A stretch of DNA of 64,000 nt from Rathayibacter sp. VKM Ac-2804 (GCF_009866655.1 NZ_CP047420.1:2976001-3040000); one strand, 5' to 3'; shown: positions 47,578-56,788, counted from the stretch's first letter. Translations and numbers: made by a program. The notes: generated by a model from the letters alone, not told the origin.

Positions 47578-49350
47578 ATGGTCTCCCCGATCGAGGACTA
47601 CGCCGTCCTCTCCGACTGCCGCACCGCCGCTCTCGTCTCCCGCGACGGCGGCATCGACTGGCTCTGCCTCCCCCGCTTCGACTCCGCCTCGATCTTCGGC
47701 GCGCTCCTCGGCGGTGACGACCAGGGCCGCTGGTCGCTGCGGCCGGTGGACGCGGAGGCGACCGTCGAGCGGCACTACCTCGGCGACACCCTCGCGCTCG
47801 TCACCACCTGGACCACCGCGACCGGCGTCGTCGAGGTCACCGACATCATGCCGCTGCGCGACGACCGGGCCGAGCTCGTGCGCCGCGTCCGCGGCGTCTC
47901 CGGCACAGTGCGGATGCGGCAGGAGCTGCGGATCCGGTTCGACTACGCCCGCACGCTGCCGTGGGTGCGCCAGGAGGGGACGGACGAGGATCCGCTGCTC
48001 GTCGCCGTCGCCGGCCCGGACGCGGTCGTCGTCCGCGGCGTGCGCCTCTCGGCGACCGATCACGTGCACGCGGCCGAGTTCGACACGGCGCCCGGCGAGA
48101 CGGTCGACCTGTCGATGGCCTGGTTCCCCTCGCACCAGCGCGCCCCGAAGGTGCTCGACGTCGACAAGGCGATCGAGCGCACCGTCCGCTGGTGGACGGA
48201 GTGGGCGGGCGCGATCCGCTACGACGGCCCCTACCGCGAGGCCGTGGTCCGCTCGCTGCTCACCCTCCGCGCCCTCACCGACGACCAGACCGGCGGCATC
48301 GTCGCCGCCGCGACCACGTCGCTCCCCGAGGAGTTCGGCGGCAGCCGCAACTGGGACTACCGCTACGTCTGGCTCCGTGACGCCTCCCTCACCCTCGAAG
48401 CCCTGCTCGCGCACGGCTTCGAGAAGGAGGCGCAGAAGTGGCGCGCCTGGCTGCTCCGCGCCGTCGCCGGAGCCCCCGAGGACGTCCAGATCATGTACGG
48501 CCTCGCCGGCGAGCGCGACCTGGCCGAGCGGGAGATGCCGAGCCTGCCCGGCTACGACGGCGCCTCGCCCGTCCGGATCGGCAACGCGGCCGTCGACCAG
48601 TACCAGGCCGACGTCATCGGCGAGGTGATGGTCGCCCTGCACGAGGCGCGCGCCGCCGGAGTGGACGAGACCGAGTTCTCCTGGCCGCTGCAGCGCGCGC
48701 TGCTCGGCTTCGTCGAGAGCAACTGGCAGCGGCCCGACAACGGCATCTGGGAGATCCGCGGCGAGCCGAGGCACTTCACCCACTCCCGGGTGATGATCTG
48801 GGCGGCGCTGGACCGCGGCGTCCGCGCGGTCCGCGAGCACGGCCTCGACGGTCCGGTCGAGACCTGGGAGCGGCTGCGCGACACCGTCCGCGCCGAGATC
48901 GAGGAGCAGGGCTTCGACGCCGAGCGAGGCCACTACGTGCAGTCCTACGGCTCCAGCGAGGTCGACGCCTCCCTGCTCGTCCTGCCGATGGTCGGCTTCG
49001 TCGCCGCCGACGACCCGCGGATGCTCGGCACGGTCGCCGAGCTCGAGCGGGCGCTGATGCACGACGGCCTGCTGCACCGCTACCGGACGGAGTCCTCGGT
49101 CGACGGCCTGGCCGGCGGCGAGCATCCGTTCCTCGCCTGCTCGTTCTGGCTGGTCAGCCAGTACGCCGCCTCCGGCCGCCTCGACGACGCCCGGACGCTG
49201 ATGGACCGCCTCGTCGGGCTCAGCAACGACGTCGGGCTGCTCTCGGAGGAGTACGACGTCGAGAACCGCCGCCACGCGGGCAACACCCCGCAGGCGCTCT
49301 CGCACCTCGCGCTGGTCCAGGCCGCCGACGCGATCGCGGCGCACCGGTGA
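47578..49350 (+). CDS. Glycoside hydrolase family 15 protein (trehalase/glucoamylase-like)
   Basis: 590-residue GH15 enzyme of the actinobacterial trehalase/glucoamylase group. The N-terminal beta domain opens SPIEDYAVLSDCRTAALVSRDGGIDWLCLPRFDSASIFGALLGG. The (alpha/alpha)6 barrel carries RNWDYRYVWLRDASLTLEALL (substrate binding), the catalytic Glu candidate in DNGIWEIRGEPRHFTHSRVMIWAALDRG, and a second acid in GLLSEEYDVENRRHAGNTPQALSHLALV. Mycobacterial relatives hydrolyse trehalose, which would balance OtsAB in this window. CAGGAT (47566-47571) ends six bases before the ATG, so the mRNA may be leaderless. The GTGA overlap couples it to the next gene. Confidence 0.92.
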   Translation: MVSPIEDYAVLSDCRTAALVSRDGGIDWLCLPRFDSASIFGALLGGDDQGRWSLRPVDAEATVERHYLGDTLALVTTWTTATGVVEVTDIMPLRDDRAELVRRVRGVSGTVRMRQELRIRFDYARTLPWVRQEGTDEDPLLVAVAGPDAVVVRGVRLSATDHVHAAEFDTAPGETVDLSMAWFPSHQRAPKVLDVDKAIERTVRWWTEWAGAIRYDGPYREAVVRSLLTLRALTDDQTGGIVAAATTSLPEEFGGSRNWDYRYVWLRDASLTLEALLAHGFEKEAQKWRAWLLRAVAGAPEDVQIMYGLAGERDLAEREMPSLPGYDGASPVRIGNAAVDQYQADVIGEVMVALHEARAAGVDETEFSWPLQRALLGFVESNWQRPDNGIWEIRGEPRHFTHSRVMIWAALDRGVRAVREHGLDGPVETWERLRDTVRAEIEEQGFDAERGHYVQSYGSSEVDASLLVLPMVGFVAADDPRMLGTVAELERALMHDGLLHRYRTESSVDGLAGGEHPFLACSFWLVSQYAASGRLDDARTLMDRLVGLSNDVGLLSEEYDVENRRHAGNTPQALSHLALVQAADAIAAHR

Positions 49351-50117
49351 GCGCCCGGCGTGCCGCGCCGCGTCGGCGCCGCCCTCTCCGGATCGTCCTG
49401 CTGAGCCTGGGCGGGCTCGTCGCGGTCGCCGTCCTCGCCTTCCTGACCTGGTCCTCGATCGTGATGGGCCCGGACGCCGAGGCCCTCGCCCGTGTCGACG
49501 CGGATCCCGCGGTCGCCGTCGAGCGCACCGACACCGCGATCGTGCTGACGCCGACCGACGACGCCGGCACCGCCCTCGACGGGGTCGGGCTCGTCTTCGT
49601 CCCGGGTGCCAAGGTCGACGCCGCCGCCTACGAGGCGACCCTCGCGCCGCTCGTCGAGGCCGGCGCGAGCGTGGTGATCACCCGGCCGATCCTCAACCTG
49701 GCCTTCTTCGACCTCCGCTCGCTCGAGAGCTTCACCGCGCAGGCCGGCGGCGTCGACGAGTGGCTGGTCGGCGGCCACTCCCTCGGCGGCGTGAAGGCCT
49801 GCCAGTGGGGCGAGGACCCCGAGGTCGCGGGTCTCGTGCTCTTCGGCAGCTACTGCGCGAACGACCTCTCCGCGTCGGCGCTGCCGGTGCTGAGCGTGAG
49901 CGGCTCGGAGGACGGCCTGAGCACCCCGGAGAAAGTCGCGGCGGCGAGCGACCAGCTGCCCGCCGACGCGCGCTTCGTCGAGATCGACGGCGCCAACCAC
50001 GCCGACTTCGGCTGGTACGGCCCGCAGCCGGGCGACGGCACCGCCACGATCAGCCACGAGGAGGCCGACGCGCGGATCGCCGAGGCGCTGCTCGCCTTCG
50101 CGTCCGACCAGGCCTGA
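49347..50117 (+). CDS. Alpha/beta hydrolase with N-terminal membrane anchor
   Basis: 256-residue protein. After a basic start, LRIVLLSLGGLVAVAVLAFLTWSSIVMG is a single membrane helix, so the enzyme domain is likely extracytoplasmic. VGLVFVPGAKVDAAAYEATLAPLVEAGASVVITRP begins the hydrolase fold; the nucleophile is in WLVGGHSLGGVKAC, the Asp near SVSGSEDGLST, and the His in VEIDGANHADFGWYG. It matches the PF12695-type alpha/beta hydrolases. Substrate unknown. Start GTG 49347 overlaps the GH15 stop by four bases. Confidence 0.85.
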   Translation: MSARRAAPRRRRPLRIVLLSLGGLVAVAVLAFLTWSSIVMGPDAEALARVDADPAVAVERTDTAIVLTPTDDAGTALDGVGLVFVPGAKVDAAAYEATLAPLVEAGASVVITRPILNLAFFDLRSLESFTAQAGGVDEWLVGGHSLGGVKACQWGEDPEVAGLVLFGSYCANDLSASALPVLSVSGSEDGLSTPEKVAAASDQLPADARFVEIDGANHADFGWYGPQPGDGTATISHEEADARIAEALLAFASDQA

Positions 50118-50140
50118 TCCGGGCCCGGCCGCGGCCGCGC

Positions 50141-51334
50141 TCAGTCGCGCGGGCGGCCGTCGCGGTCGGGCGTCTCGCGCAGGTCGATCAGGCCGGTGAA
50201 GAGCGCGCCGCGCTCGTTCGACTGCTGGTCGCCCGAGAACAGGTTGTCCGGCGCCGAGCGGGTGCGGCTGCGCGGTACGGGCGCGGTGCCCGCCTCCTCG
50301 TGCTGCATCTCGACGCGCTGGCGCGGCAGGGCGATCGGGTCGCTCTCGTGCAGCCAGGTGACCAGCCGCTCACGGACGTAGCAGCGCAGGTCGAACAGCG
50401 TCGGCGCGTCCTTCGCGGTGACGAGCACGCGGATGCGGACGTAGCCGCCGACCGCGTCGGTCACCTGCAGGACGCCCACCCGGTGATCCCAGAGCTCGGT
50501 CTCCTCGAGGATGCGGTGCAGCTCGGTGCGCATCTCCTCGGGGCGCACGCGCCAGTCGAGGTCGAGCTCGACGGCGCCGAGCAGCTCGGAGCCGGTGCGG
50601 GTCCAGTTCTGGAACGGCTGCGTCGTGAAGTAGTTGGTCGGCAGCACCAGGCGGCGGTCGTCCCAGAGGTGCACGACCACGTAGGTCAGCGTGATCTCCT
50701 CGATCCGCCCCCACTCGTTCTCGACGATGACCACGTCGTCCAGGCGGATCGCGTCGCTGAAGGCGAGCTGCATCCCCGCGAAGATGTTGGTCAGGCTCGA
50801 CTGCGCCGCGAGACCGGCGACGATCGAGAGCACACCGGCGGAGGCGAGCAGGGACGCCCCGGCGGTCCGCGCCTCGGGGAAGGTCAGCAGCGAGGCGCCG
50901 ATCGCGATCACGACGACGGCTGCGACGGCCACGCGCCGGATGATCGTCATCTGCGTGCGCAGGCGCCGCGCCCGCCGGTTGTCGGCGGTGTCGGTGCGGT
51001 AGCGCTCCGCGCCGAGGTCCTCGAGGAAGACGAAGGTCGCGCCGACCAGCCAGGCGGCGGCGCCGATCGTGGCGATCTGGAAGATCCGGTCGACGAGCCC
51101 CGGCCAGGTGTCGCCGGAGACGGTCGCGGCGAGCGCGGCCCAGACGGCGATGGTGAGCAGCAGCACGCGGAACGGGATGCGCACCCGGCGGATCAGCAGC
51201 CGCGCCCAGGTCTTGCGCTTGCCGATCGAGCGGATGATCAGGGCCACGACCGCGGTCACGACGACGGCGATCACGACGGCGATCAGGACGGCGAGGGCGA
51301 TGGAGCCGACTTCTTGCAGGGCGTCTTCGGGCAC
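50141..51334 (-). CDS. MscS-family mechanosensitive channel
   Basis: 397-residue small-conductance mechanosensitive channel homologue. Four to five N-terminal helices (AVLIAVVIAVVVTAVVALII; VLLLTIAVWAALAATV; IATIGAAAWLVGATFVFLEDL; IIRRVAVAAVVVIAIGASLL) lead to the pore helix LLASAGVLSIVAGLAAQSSLTNIFAGMQLAFSDAIRLDDVV, followed by the beta domain (ITLTYVVVHLWDDRRLVLPTNYFTTQPFQNWTR) and an alpha/beta tail. GTG 51334 is chosen because GAAAGGACC precedes it; a longer frame reaches 51403 without a site. It would release solutes on hypo-osmotic shock. Confidence 0.92.
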   Translation of the reverse strand: MPEDALQEVGSIALAVLIAVVIAVVVTAVVALIIRSIGKRKTWARLLIRRVRIPFRVLLLTIAVWAALAATVSGDTWPGLVDRIFQIATIGAAAWLVGATFVFLEDLGAERYRTDTADNRRARRLRTQMTIIRRVAVAAVVVIAIGASLLTFPEARTAGASLLASAGVLSIVAGLAAQSSLTNIFAGMQLAFSDAIRLDDVVIVENEWGRIEEITLTYVVVHLWDDRRLVLPTNYFTTQPFQNWTRTGSELLGAVELDLDWRVRPEEMRTELHRILEETELWDHRVGVLQVTDAVGGYVRIRVLVTAKDAPTLFDLRCYVRERLVTWLHESDPIALPRQRVEMQHEEAGTAPVPRSRTRSAPDNLFSGDQQSNERGALFTGLIDLRETPDRDGRPRD

Positions 51335-51494
51335 GGCGGTCCTTTCGGGAGGGGGACGGGCGCGCACCATCGAGCGGATCGGACGAAGAGGGCAGCCTCC
51401 CACGGACGAGGCGGGGAGCGCAGGGAGCGCAGCCGCACGTTGCGGGGATGCCCAGGCGGAGAGCGGCGGCGTCGCGCGCTCCGCAAACGACGAA

Positions 51495-51517
51495 ACGCCC
51501 GCCGGAGTGGCGGGCGT
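51495..51517 (-). terminator. Intrinsic terminator of tRNA-Lys
   Basis: ACGCCCGCC (51495-51503), five-base loop, GGCGGGCGT (51509-51517): a perfect nine-pair stem, followed on the minus strand by TTCGTCGTTT. It lies seven bases beyond the tRNA 3' end. Confidence 0.85.
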
Positions 51518-51523
51518 CTCGAG

Positions 51524-51599
51524 TGGTGCACCCCCTCGGACTTGAACCGAGAACCCACTGATTAAGAGTCAGTTGCTCTGCCGATTGAGCTAGAGGTGC
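51524..51599 (-). tRNA. tRNA-Lys (anticodon CTT)
   Basis: 76-base cloverleaf on the minus strand: acceptor GCACCTC pairs with GGGGTGC, D-arm AGCTCAATCGGCAGAGCA, anticodon arm CTGACTCTTAATCAG with CTT, T-arm TTCAAGTCC type, discriminator A and encoded CCA. Decodes AAG, the dominant Lys codon in this high-GC genome. Confidence 0.97.
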
Positions 51600-51698
51600 G
51601 TGGTGACCGGCGAATCGTGCGTGCCGAACCGAGGGATCACATTACCAGCGCCCACCCCCGTTTCGTCAAATCGACACTCGGACACCCCGCTCGCTGCC

Positions 51699-51900
51699 GA
51701 TCGAGCAGTCCGCGCCTCATGCTGATCGAGCAGTCCGCGCCTCATGCTGATCGAGCAGCCCGCGCAGCGGGCCTATCGAGATCCACCGGGTCCGGACGGC
51801 CGGTCGCCATAACCCGTCCCTCGGAGGCGGAGGGTCTCGATACGCCCCTCCGGGGCTGCTCGACCAGCATGCAGTGCGCCCCTCCGGAGCTGCTCGAGCA
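51699..51900. repeat. REP-like units with 25-base tandem step
   Basis: The left half of the unit (GATCGAGCAGTCCGCGCCTC) recurs with a 25-base period at 51699, 51724 and 51749, the last continuing into a full unit to about 51783. A facing unit follows at 51827-51872 and a broken copy at 51880-51905. The block lies between the divergent tRNA-Lys and phosphatase genes. Confidence 0.8.
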
Positions 51901-51969
51901 GCAGGGAGACGCGCGTCCACACCGCGCTGGCACCAGGCCATCGGCGGGGTCGCTCAGTATCGTGGACGC

Positions 51970-52815
51970 GTGACCCTCGACGACGACCTCCGCCTCGCCC
52001 TCCGCCTCGCCGACGCCGCCGACGCGATCTCGCGCGAGCGCTTCCTCGCGCTCGACCTCGTCGTGGACACCAAGCCCGACAGCACGCCCGTCTCGGACGC
52101 CGATCGGGCCGTCGAGGAGGCGATCCGCGCGATCCTCGCCGCCGAGCGCCCCGACGACGCGATCCTCGGCGAGGAGTTCGGCACCTCCGGCGACGCCGCT
52201 CGGCAGTGGATCCTCGACCCGATCGACGGGACGGCGCACTTCGTCCGCGGCGTCCCGATCTGGGCGACGCTGATCGCTCTCGCGATCGACGGCGTCCCGG
52301 TGGTCGGCGTCGTCTCGGCCCCCGCCCTCGGCAAGCGCTGGTGGGCCTCGAAGGGCTCCGGCGCCTGGGTCGACGAGAGCCGGGCTCCCCTGGGCAGCCT
52401 CGACCTGCCGGACGGCCTGCGCGGCGTGCTGGTCGCCCCCGCCGCGGAGGAGCCGCGCCGCCTGCAGGTCTCGCGCGTCGCCTCCCTCGCCGACGCCACC
52501 TTCAGCTTCAACAGCATCCAGCAGTGGGACGGCGCCGGCCGGCTCGAGCAGCTGCTGGAGCTCGCCCGCACGGTCTGGCGCGACCGGGCCTACGGCGACG
52601 CCTGGCCCTACATGCTCGTCGCCGAGGGCCTCATCGACGGCGCCGGCGAGTTCGACGTGAAGCCCTACGACCTCGCCGCCCTGGTGCCGATCGTGCAGGA
52701 GGCGGGCGGCCGCTTCACCTCGGCCGACGGCGAGGACGGCCCCTGGCACGGGAGCGCCGTCGCGACGAACGGCCACCTGCACGACGAGGTCCTCGCGATC
52801 GCCGCCCGCCGATGA
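51970..52815 (+). CDS. hisN: Inositol monophosphatase family, histidinol-phosphatase-like
   Basis: 281-residue magnesium-dependent phosphatase. DTKPDSTPVSDADRAVEEAIRAIL and GEEFG carry the first metal Glu, WILDPIDGTAHFVRGVPIWATLIAL the DPxDGT core, and AYGDAWPYMLVAEGLIDGAGEF the last metal Asp. The wording is closest to the HisN histidinol-phosphatase found in actinobacteria, which supplies the penultimate step of histidine synthesis; an inositol or other sugar phosphatase cannot be excluded. TATCGT (51958-51963) ends six bases before the GTG start, suggesting a leaderless mRNA. It overlaps the lipoprotein gene. Confidence 0.82.
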   Translation: MTLDDDLRLALRLADAADAISRERFLALDLVVDTKPDSTPVSDADRAVEEAIRAILAAERPDDAILGEEFGTSGDAARQWILDPIDGTAHFVRGVPIWATLIALAIDGVPVVGVVSAPALGKRWWASKGSGAWVDESRAPLGSLDLPDGLRGVLVAPAAEEPRRLQVSRVASLADATFSFNSIQQWDGAGRLEQLLELARTVWRDRAYGDAWPYMLVAEGLIDGAGEFDVKPYDLAALVPIVQEAGGRFTSADGEDGPWHGSAVATNGHLHDEVLAIAARR

Positions 52816-53309
52816 GCCGGCGCCGCTCGGCTCTCCTCGCCGCGGTGCTCCTCGCGGCCTCCCTGCCGCTCGCGGCGTGCTCCTCGGTCGTCGGCTCCGG
52901 CGGACCCGACGCGGTGCGCGACGAGACGGGAGCGGTCGTGACCGCGGGCACGGTCGACCCCTTCTCGATCGCCAAGGGCGACTGCCTCCAGGAGCCGGAC
53001 GACGACCGCGTCGCCGACGTCGAGGCCGTCCCCTGCGCCGAATCGCACGATCTCGAGGTCTTCCACGTCTTCGCGCAGCCCGGCGACGACTACACGAGCC
53101 GCAACACCCTGCTCGCCCAGGCGGACGCGGGGTGCGAGCCCGAGTTCGGGGCCGTGATGAGCATCGCCTACGGCGACTCCGCCCTCGAGTACCGCAGCTT
53201 CGTGCCGTCCGAGGTCAGCTGGCGGCACGGCGACCGCGCGATCCTCTGCGCCGTCTTCGACCCGGCGACCGGAGCGAGCACCGGCAGCCTCTTCGGTGCC
53301 GCGCGCTGA
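52812..53309 (+). CDS. Putative lipoprotein
   Basis: 165-residue exported protein. MSRRRSALLAAVLLAASLPLAAC is a lipoprotein signal with lipobox LAAC (Cys at about 23), so it should be anchored to the outer face of the membrane. The mature part contains GDCLQEP...VPCAESHDLEVFHVF, C in AGCEPEFG and RAILCAVFDP, matching the septum-formation/DUF4190-associated pattern of actinobacterial surface proteins with conserved cysteines. Function unknown. The start overlaps the phosphatase stop (ATGA). 53310-53455 is spacer. Confidence 0.85.
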   Translation: MSRRRSALLAAVLLAASLPLAACSSVVGSGGPDAVRDETGAVVTAGTVDPFSIAKGDCLQEPDDDRVADVEAVPCAESHDLEVFHVFAQPGDDYTSRNTLLAQADAGCEPEFGAVMSIAYGDSALEYRSFVPSEVSWRHGDRAILCAVFDPATGASTGSLFGAAR

Positions 53310-53455
53310 GGCGGGAGGCCGGTGCCCCGGCCGACGCGGTCAACCCCCTCCGCCCGTCGTTTGACAGCACCGCAGCGCGCGCGCATCGTGGGAGCACGGT
53401 CGGACACGGCCGACCAACGGCTCGGGGGCGCCGCGATGCGCTTCAGGAGTCGGCT

Positions 53456-54100
53456 ATGCACGAGCACGCGGGAGACACCCCGGAGAGCCCCGAGCCGGAG
53501 CGATCGGCGACGACGGAGCACGTGCTCCGCCCGGCGGACACCCTCTTCACCCGCCTGCAGCAGCAGAGCGCGCTGCTCGCCGCCGCCGAGGCACTGGCCG
53601 GATCGTCCGACGACGCGGTCCGGCGCTGGGGCCGGCTGGTGCACGACTACGCGCTGATCTCCGACCGGGTGGTGTCGGTGCACGGCGACGCCGAGGAGGC
53701 CGTGCTCGGCTGGCTGAAGCCCCGCGGCGTCGTCGCCCTGCTCGTGACGGAGGACTGCGTCGACGACCACGCGGTCGAGCACCTGGCAGCGGCCCTCGGG
53801 GCGATGAACGCAGTGACGCTGACCGTGGACGGAGAGCGCTCCGACCGCCTCGCGCCCCTCACGAGCACACTCGAGCGGCTCCTGCCGAGCGCGTTCGCGG
53901 AGCTGCGCATCGATGCCGAGGCGCGCTACCCGGTGGGGGCGACGGCGGCGGTCCTCACGCGGCAGCACCTCTACCGGGCCTGGACTCCGCCGCTGACGCT
54001 GGACGCGCCCACGGGTGGGGACGTCCGCGACGACGACGAGCGCCTGGCGCTGCTGACCCTCTACGGGCGGGTCCGTCAGCTCGACGTCCGGCCGGAGTGA
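53456..54100 (+). CDS. Hypothetical protein
   Basis: 214-residue cytoplasmic protein with an acidic, flexible first 25 residues, then mostly helical sequence: LFTRLQQQSALLAAAEALAGSSDDAVRRWGRLVHDYALISDRVVSVHGDAEEAVLGWLKPRGVVALLVTEDCVDDHAVEHLAAALGAMNAVTLTVDGE was read through without a stop. No family recognised, no membrane segment. AGGAG lies seven bases before ATG 53456. TTGACA at 53360-53365 may be a -35 element, but no good -10 follows. It converges on the tmRNA gene. Confidence 0.68.
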   Translation: MHEHAGDTPESPEPERSATTEHVLRPADTLFTRLQQQSALLAAAEALAGSSDDAVRRWGRLVHDYALISDRVVSVHGDAEEAVLGWLKPRGVVALLVTEDCVDDHAVEHLAAALGAMNAVTLTVDGERSDRLAPLTSTLERLLPSAFAELRIDAEARYPVGATAAVLTRQHLYRAWTPPLTLDAPTGGDVRDDDERLALLTLYGRVRQLDVRPE

Positions 54101-54110
54101 CCGGACCGGC

Positions 54111-54163
54111 GCAGCATCCGTACCGTGCAGCATCCGTACCGTGCTGCATCCGTACCGTGCAGC
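54111..54163 (+). repeat. Three 16-base tandem repeats near ssrA
   Basis: GCAGCATCCGTACCGT at 54111 and 54127, and GCTGCATCCGTACCGT at 54143, then GCAGCAGCAGC. The last copy with its flank forms a hairpin GCTGCA/TGCAGC. It lies in the convergent gap between the hypothetical gene and the 3' end of ssrA, where a terminator would be expected. Confidence 0.85.
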
Positions 54164-54226
54164 AGCAGCCCCGTGGAGCAGCCGCTGCGGCGGGAGCGCG
54201 TCCTCCTCGTGTGCGACGACGACCGG

Positions 54227-54599
54227 TGGTGGAGATGGGGGGAATCGAACCCCCGTCCATCGCTGTGATTCTGCGCCTTCTACGGGTGTAGCCAGTGAGA
54301 GCGTTCTGCTCGGCCCCGACCGTTACCACTGGCGCATCGGTCGACGGGCCCAGCCCGAGTGCAAGTCCCGCGTCGCCCTCAGGCGTAACGACGCAGCAAG
54401 TCCTCTAGATGACGCCAGGATCCGGGGCGAGGACGCACCCACGGGCTGACGGACTATCTACTCTGGCTTAGGCAGCGAGAGCGAAGTCGGTGCGCTTCTG
54501 TTCGGCACCTGTGTTTTTCAGAGATCGTTAACGAGATAACCCTGAATCCTCGACCCGCTTCTCGCAGTTTCGCAGGCGATGTCGAAACCGATCATCCCC
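54227..54599 (-). ncRNA. ssrA: Transfer-messenger RNA (tmRNA)
   Basis: About 373 bases on the minus strand. The tRNA-like ends are GGGGATGATCGG at 54599 and CATCTCCACCA ending at 54227, pairing over seven positions with an encoded CCA; the T-arm is TTCGATTCC-like (GGGGGTTCGATTCCCCC region at 54237-54255). The internal reading frame ends with AEQKRTDFALAA and a TAA at 54468-54470, the degradation tag with the usual ALAA end; it is probably preceded by Asn-Thr-Gly. It rescues stalled ribosomes with SmpB, encoded at 56219-56695. A TAGACT -10 candidate overlaps the stop codon of the MFS gene upstream. Confidence 0.95.
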
Positions 54600-54671
54600 G
54601 CGAGCACTCGCCGGCCGATGGCCGGGTGGAGTGGGTCGTCGTCGCACACTGTGGAGTTACGAGGCAAGAGT

Positions 54672-56153
54672 CTACCTCGTCGAGCGGGCCGTGACCCGTC
54701 GACGGCGCAGATCGAGCAGTCCGAGCACCAGCGCCAGCGCGATCAGCCCGAGGGTGACGAAGTAGCCGTTGCGGAAGGCGTCGTGGTACTGGTCGAGTCC
54801 CTCGGCCATCCCGGCCTCGCTGGCGAGAGTGGCGAAGAACACCGCCGAGGCGCAGGCCGTGCCCACCGCCGTGCCGACGCGCTGCCCGAGCTGGCCGACC
54901 GAGCCCGCGACGCCGCCCTGCTCGGGCGAGATCTCGGCCAGCGTCAGGGTCTGGTTCGGCGAGACGACGAAGCCGCCGCCCGCGCCGGCGACGAGCATCG
55001 CCGCGCCCATCCCGTAGGCGGCCGTCTCGGCCGGCAGCAGCTCGGCGGCCAGCAGCACGAGGGTGAAGCCGATCACGACGAGCACGATGCCCAGCACGAC
55101 GAGGGCGCGGCCGTAGCGCTGGACGAGCTTGCCGCCGTACCAGGCGGTCACCGCGGAGCTGAGGGCGAACGGGATGCTCACCATGCCCGCGAACACGGGC
55201 GCGAGGCCGAGGCCCTGCTGGAGGAAGAGCGTGGTCAGCAGGAAGGTCGCCGGGATGGCCGCGAAGTAGGAGGTCGCGACCAGGATCCCGTTGCGGTACG
55301 AGCTGGTGCGGAAGATCCGGAAGTCGATGACCGGGGTGCGGTCCTTCGCGGCGTAGTGCGCCTCCCACTTCACGAAGGCGTACGCGGCGACGACCGCGAG
55401 CAGCAGCCAGAACCAGCGGAACGGCGAGTCCGTCGAGGCGCCGGTGGTCAGCAGGAACGGCAGCATGAAGGCGAAGATCGTGACGCCCAGCAGGAGCAGC
55501 CCGACCGGATCGAGCGAGGTGTCGCCCTGCGGGGTCCGCTGCACCTTCGGCAGCAGCTTCCAGGCGAAGACGAGGGCGGCGATGCCGAGCGGGATGTTCA
55601 TCCAGAACAGCAGGCGCCAGCCGTCCTGCTCGCCGCCGATCGCGATCAGCAGACCGCCCAGCGTCGGGCCGAAGGCCGTGGAGAGCCCGATCACGGCGCC
55701 GAAGACACCGAAGGCGCGGGCCCGCGCCGCCCCGGTGAACAGCTGCTGCACCAGGCCGAGCACCTGGGGCATCTGGATGCCGGCGGCGACGCCCTGGACG
55801 AAGCGGGCGACCACGAGCAGCTCGATGGTCGGCGCCACGGCGCAGAGCAGGCTCGCGAGGGTGAACGCGGTGAGCCCGACGAGGAACAGCAGTCGCCGCG
55901 ACTTGATGTCGCCGAGCCGACCCGACGGCACGAGCGAGAGGCCGAACGCGAGCGCGTAGCCCGCCACGATCAGCTGCAGCTGGCTCGGGTCCGCCGAGAG
56001 CGACTTCTCGATCGAGGGCAGCCCCACGTTGACCTTGGACAGGTCGAGGATCGTGAAGGCGGCGACGGAGACCGCGACGGCGAAAGCCCGCCAGCGCGTC
56101 CTCTCCTCCGCGGCGGTGGTCGGCGCGTCGGGAGCGTTGTCGGGAGAGGTCAC
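54672..56153 (-). CDS. MFS exporter, DHA2 family
   Basis: 493-residue drug:proton antiporter with about 14 helices. FTILDLSKVNVGLPSIEKSLSADPSQLQLIVAGYALAFGLSLVPSGRLGDIKSRRLLFL is the family's segment 1-3 region with motif A; FGPTLGGLLIAIGG is motif C. Unlike the exporter at 24700 it has no adjacent regulator. GTG 56153 (VTSPDNAPD) is a reasonable start although the ribosome site is weak. It interrupts the common smpB-ssrA order, lying between those two genes on the same strand. Confidence 0.88.
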   Translation of the reverse strand: MTSPDNAPDAPTTAAEERTRWRAFAVAVSVAAFTILDLSKVNVGLPSIEKSLSADPSQLQLIVAGYALAFGLSLVPSGRLGDIKSRRLLFLVGLTAFTLASLLCAVAPTIELLVVARFVQGVAAGIQMPQVLGLVQQLFTGAARARAFGVFGAVIGLSTAFGPTLGGLLIAIGGEQDGWRLLFWMNIPLGIAALVFAWKLLPKVQRTPQGDTSLDPVGLLLLGVTIFAFMLPFLLTTGASTDSPFRWFWLLLAVVAAYAFVKWEAHYAAKDRTPVIDFRIFRTSSYRNGILVATSYFAAIPATFLLTTLFLQQGLGLAPVFAGMVSIPFALSSAVTAWYGGKLVQRYGRALVVLGIVLVVIGFTLVLLAAELLPAETAAYGMGAAMLVAGAGGGFVVSPNQTLTLAEISPEQGGVAGSVGQLGQRVGTAVGTACASAVFFATLASEAGMAEGLDQYHDAFRNGYFVTLGLIALALVLGLLDLRRRRVTARSTR

Positions 56154-56218
56154 GACGTCCAGTCTCTCAGGACCGCAGGGCACGCCTCCCCCGCTTGCGG
56201 GACGTCGGCGCGGGCGCC

Positions 56219-56695
56219 CTACTCGCCCATGCGGCGGCGGGTCGACATGGCGCGGTCGGCCTCGCGGCGGTCCTGGCGCTCGCGGAGCACCTGGCGCTTG
56301 TCGTAGTCCTTCTTGCCCTTGGCGACCGCCAGCTCGACCTTGGCCTTGCCGTCGCTGAAGTAGAGCGAGAGCGGGATCAGCGTGTACCCGCCCTCCTTCA
56401 CCTTGTTGTGGATCTTGAGGATCTGCGCCTTGTGCAGCAGCAGCTTGCGCTTGCGCCTCGGCGGGTGATTCGTCCAGGTGCCCTGGGCCCACTCGTTGAT
56501 GTGCACGGCGTCGAGCCACGCCTCGCCGCCGTCGACGAAGGCGTAGCCGTCCACGAGCGACGCGCGCCCGTTGCGGAGCGACTTGACCTCGGTTCCCGAG
56601 AGCACGAGTCCCGCCTCGTAGGTGTCCTCGATGAGGTAGTCGTGGCGCGCCTTGCGATTGGTCGCGACGACCTTCTGTCCCTGTTCCCTGGGCAC
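56219..56695 (-). CDS. smpB: SsrA-binding protein
   Basis: 158-residue tmRNA partner. [41 protein letters not shown] is the conserved OB-fold entry, [14 protein letters not shown] the RNA-binding loop, and the basic tail [25 protein letters not shown] the part that enters the mRNA channel. GTG 56695 follows AAGGAGCAGCC. It is downstream of ftsEX by 93 bases, as in other actinobacteria. Confidence 0.97.
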   Translation of the reverse strand: MPREQGQKVVATNRKARHDYLIEDTYEAGLVLSGTEVKSLRNGRASLVDGYAFVDGGEAWLDAVHINEWAQGTWTNHPPRRKRKLLLHKAQILKIHNKVKEGGYTLIPLSLYFSDGKAKVELAVAKGKKDYDKRQVLRERQDRREADRAMSTRRRMGE

Positions 56696-56788
56696 GGCTG
56701 CTCCTTCGGTCCGAGAGCGATGGTGGGCCACCCCGATCGGGGCAGCCCACCAGTATACGGCCGCACGCGGCCGATCGCGCCGGGCGGT

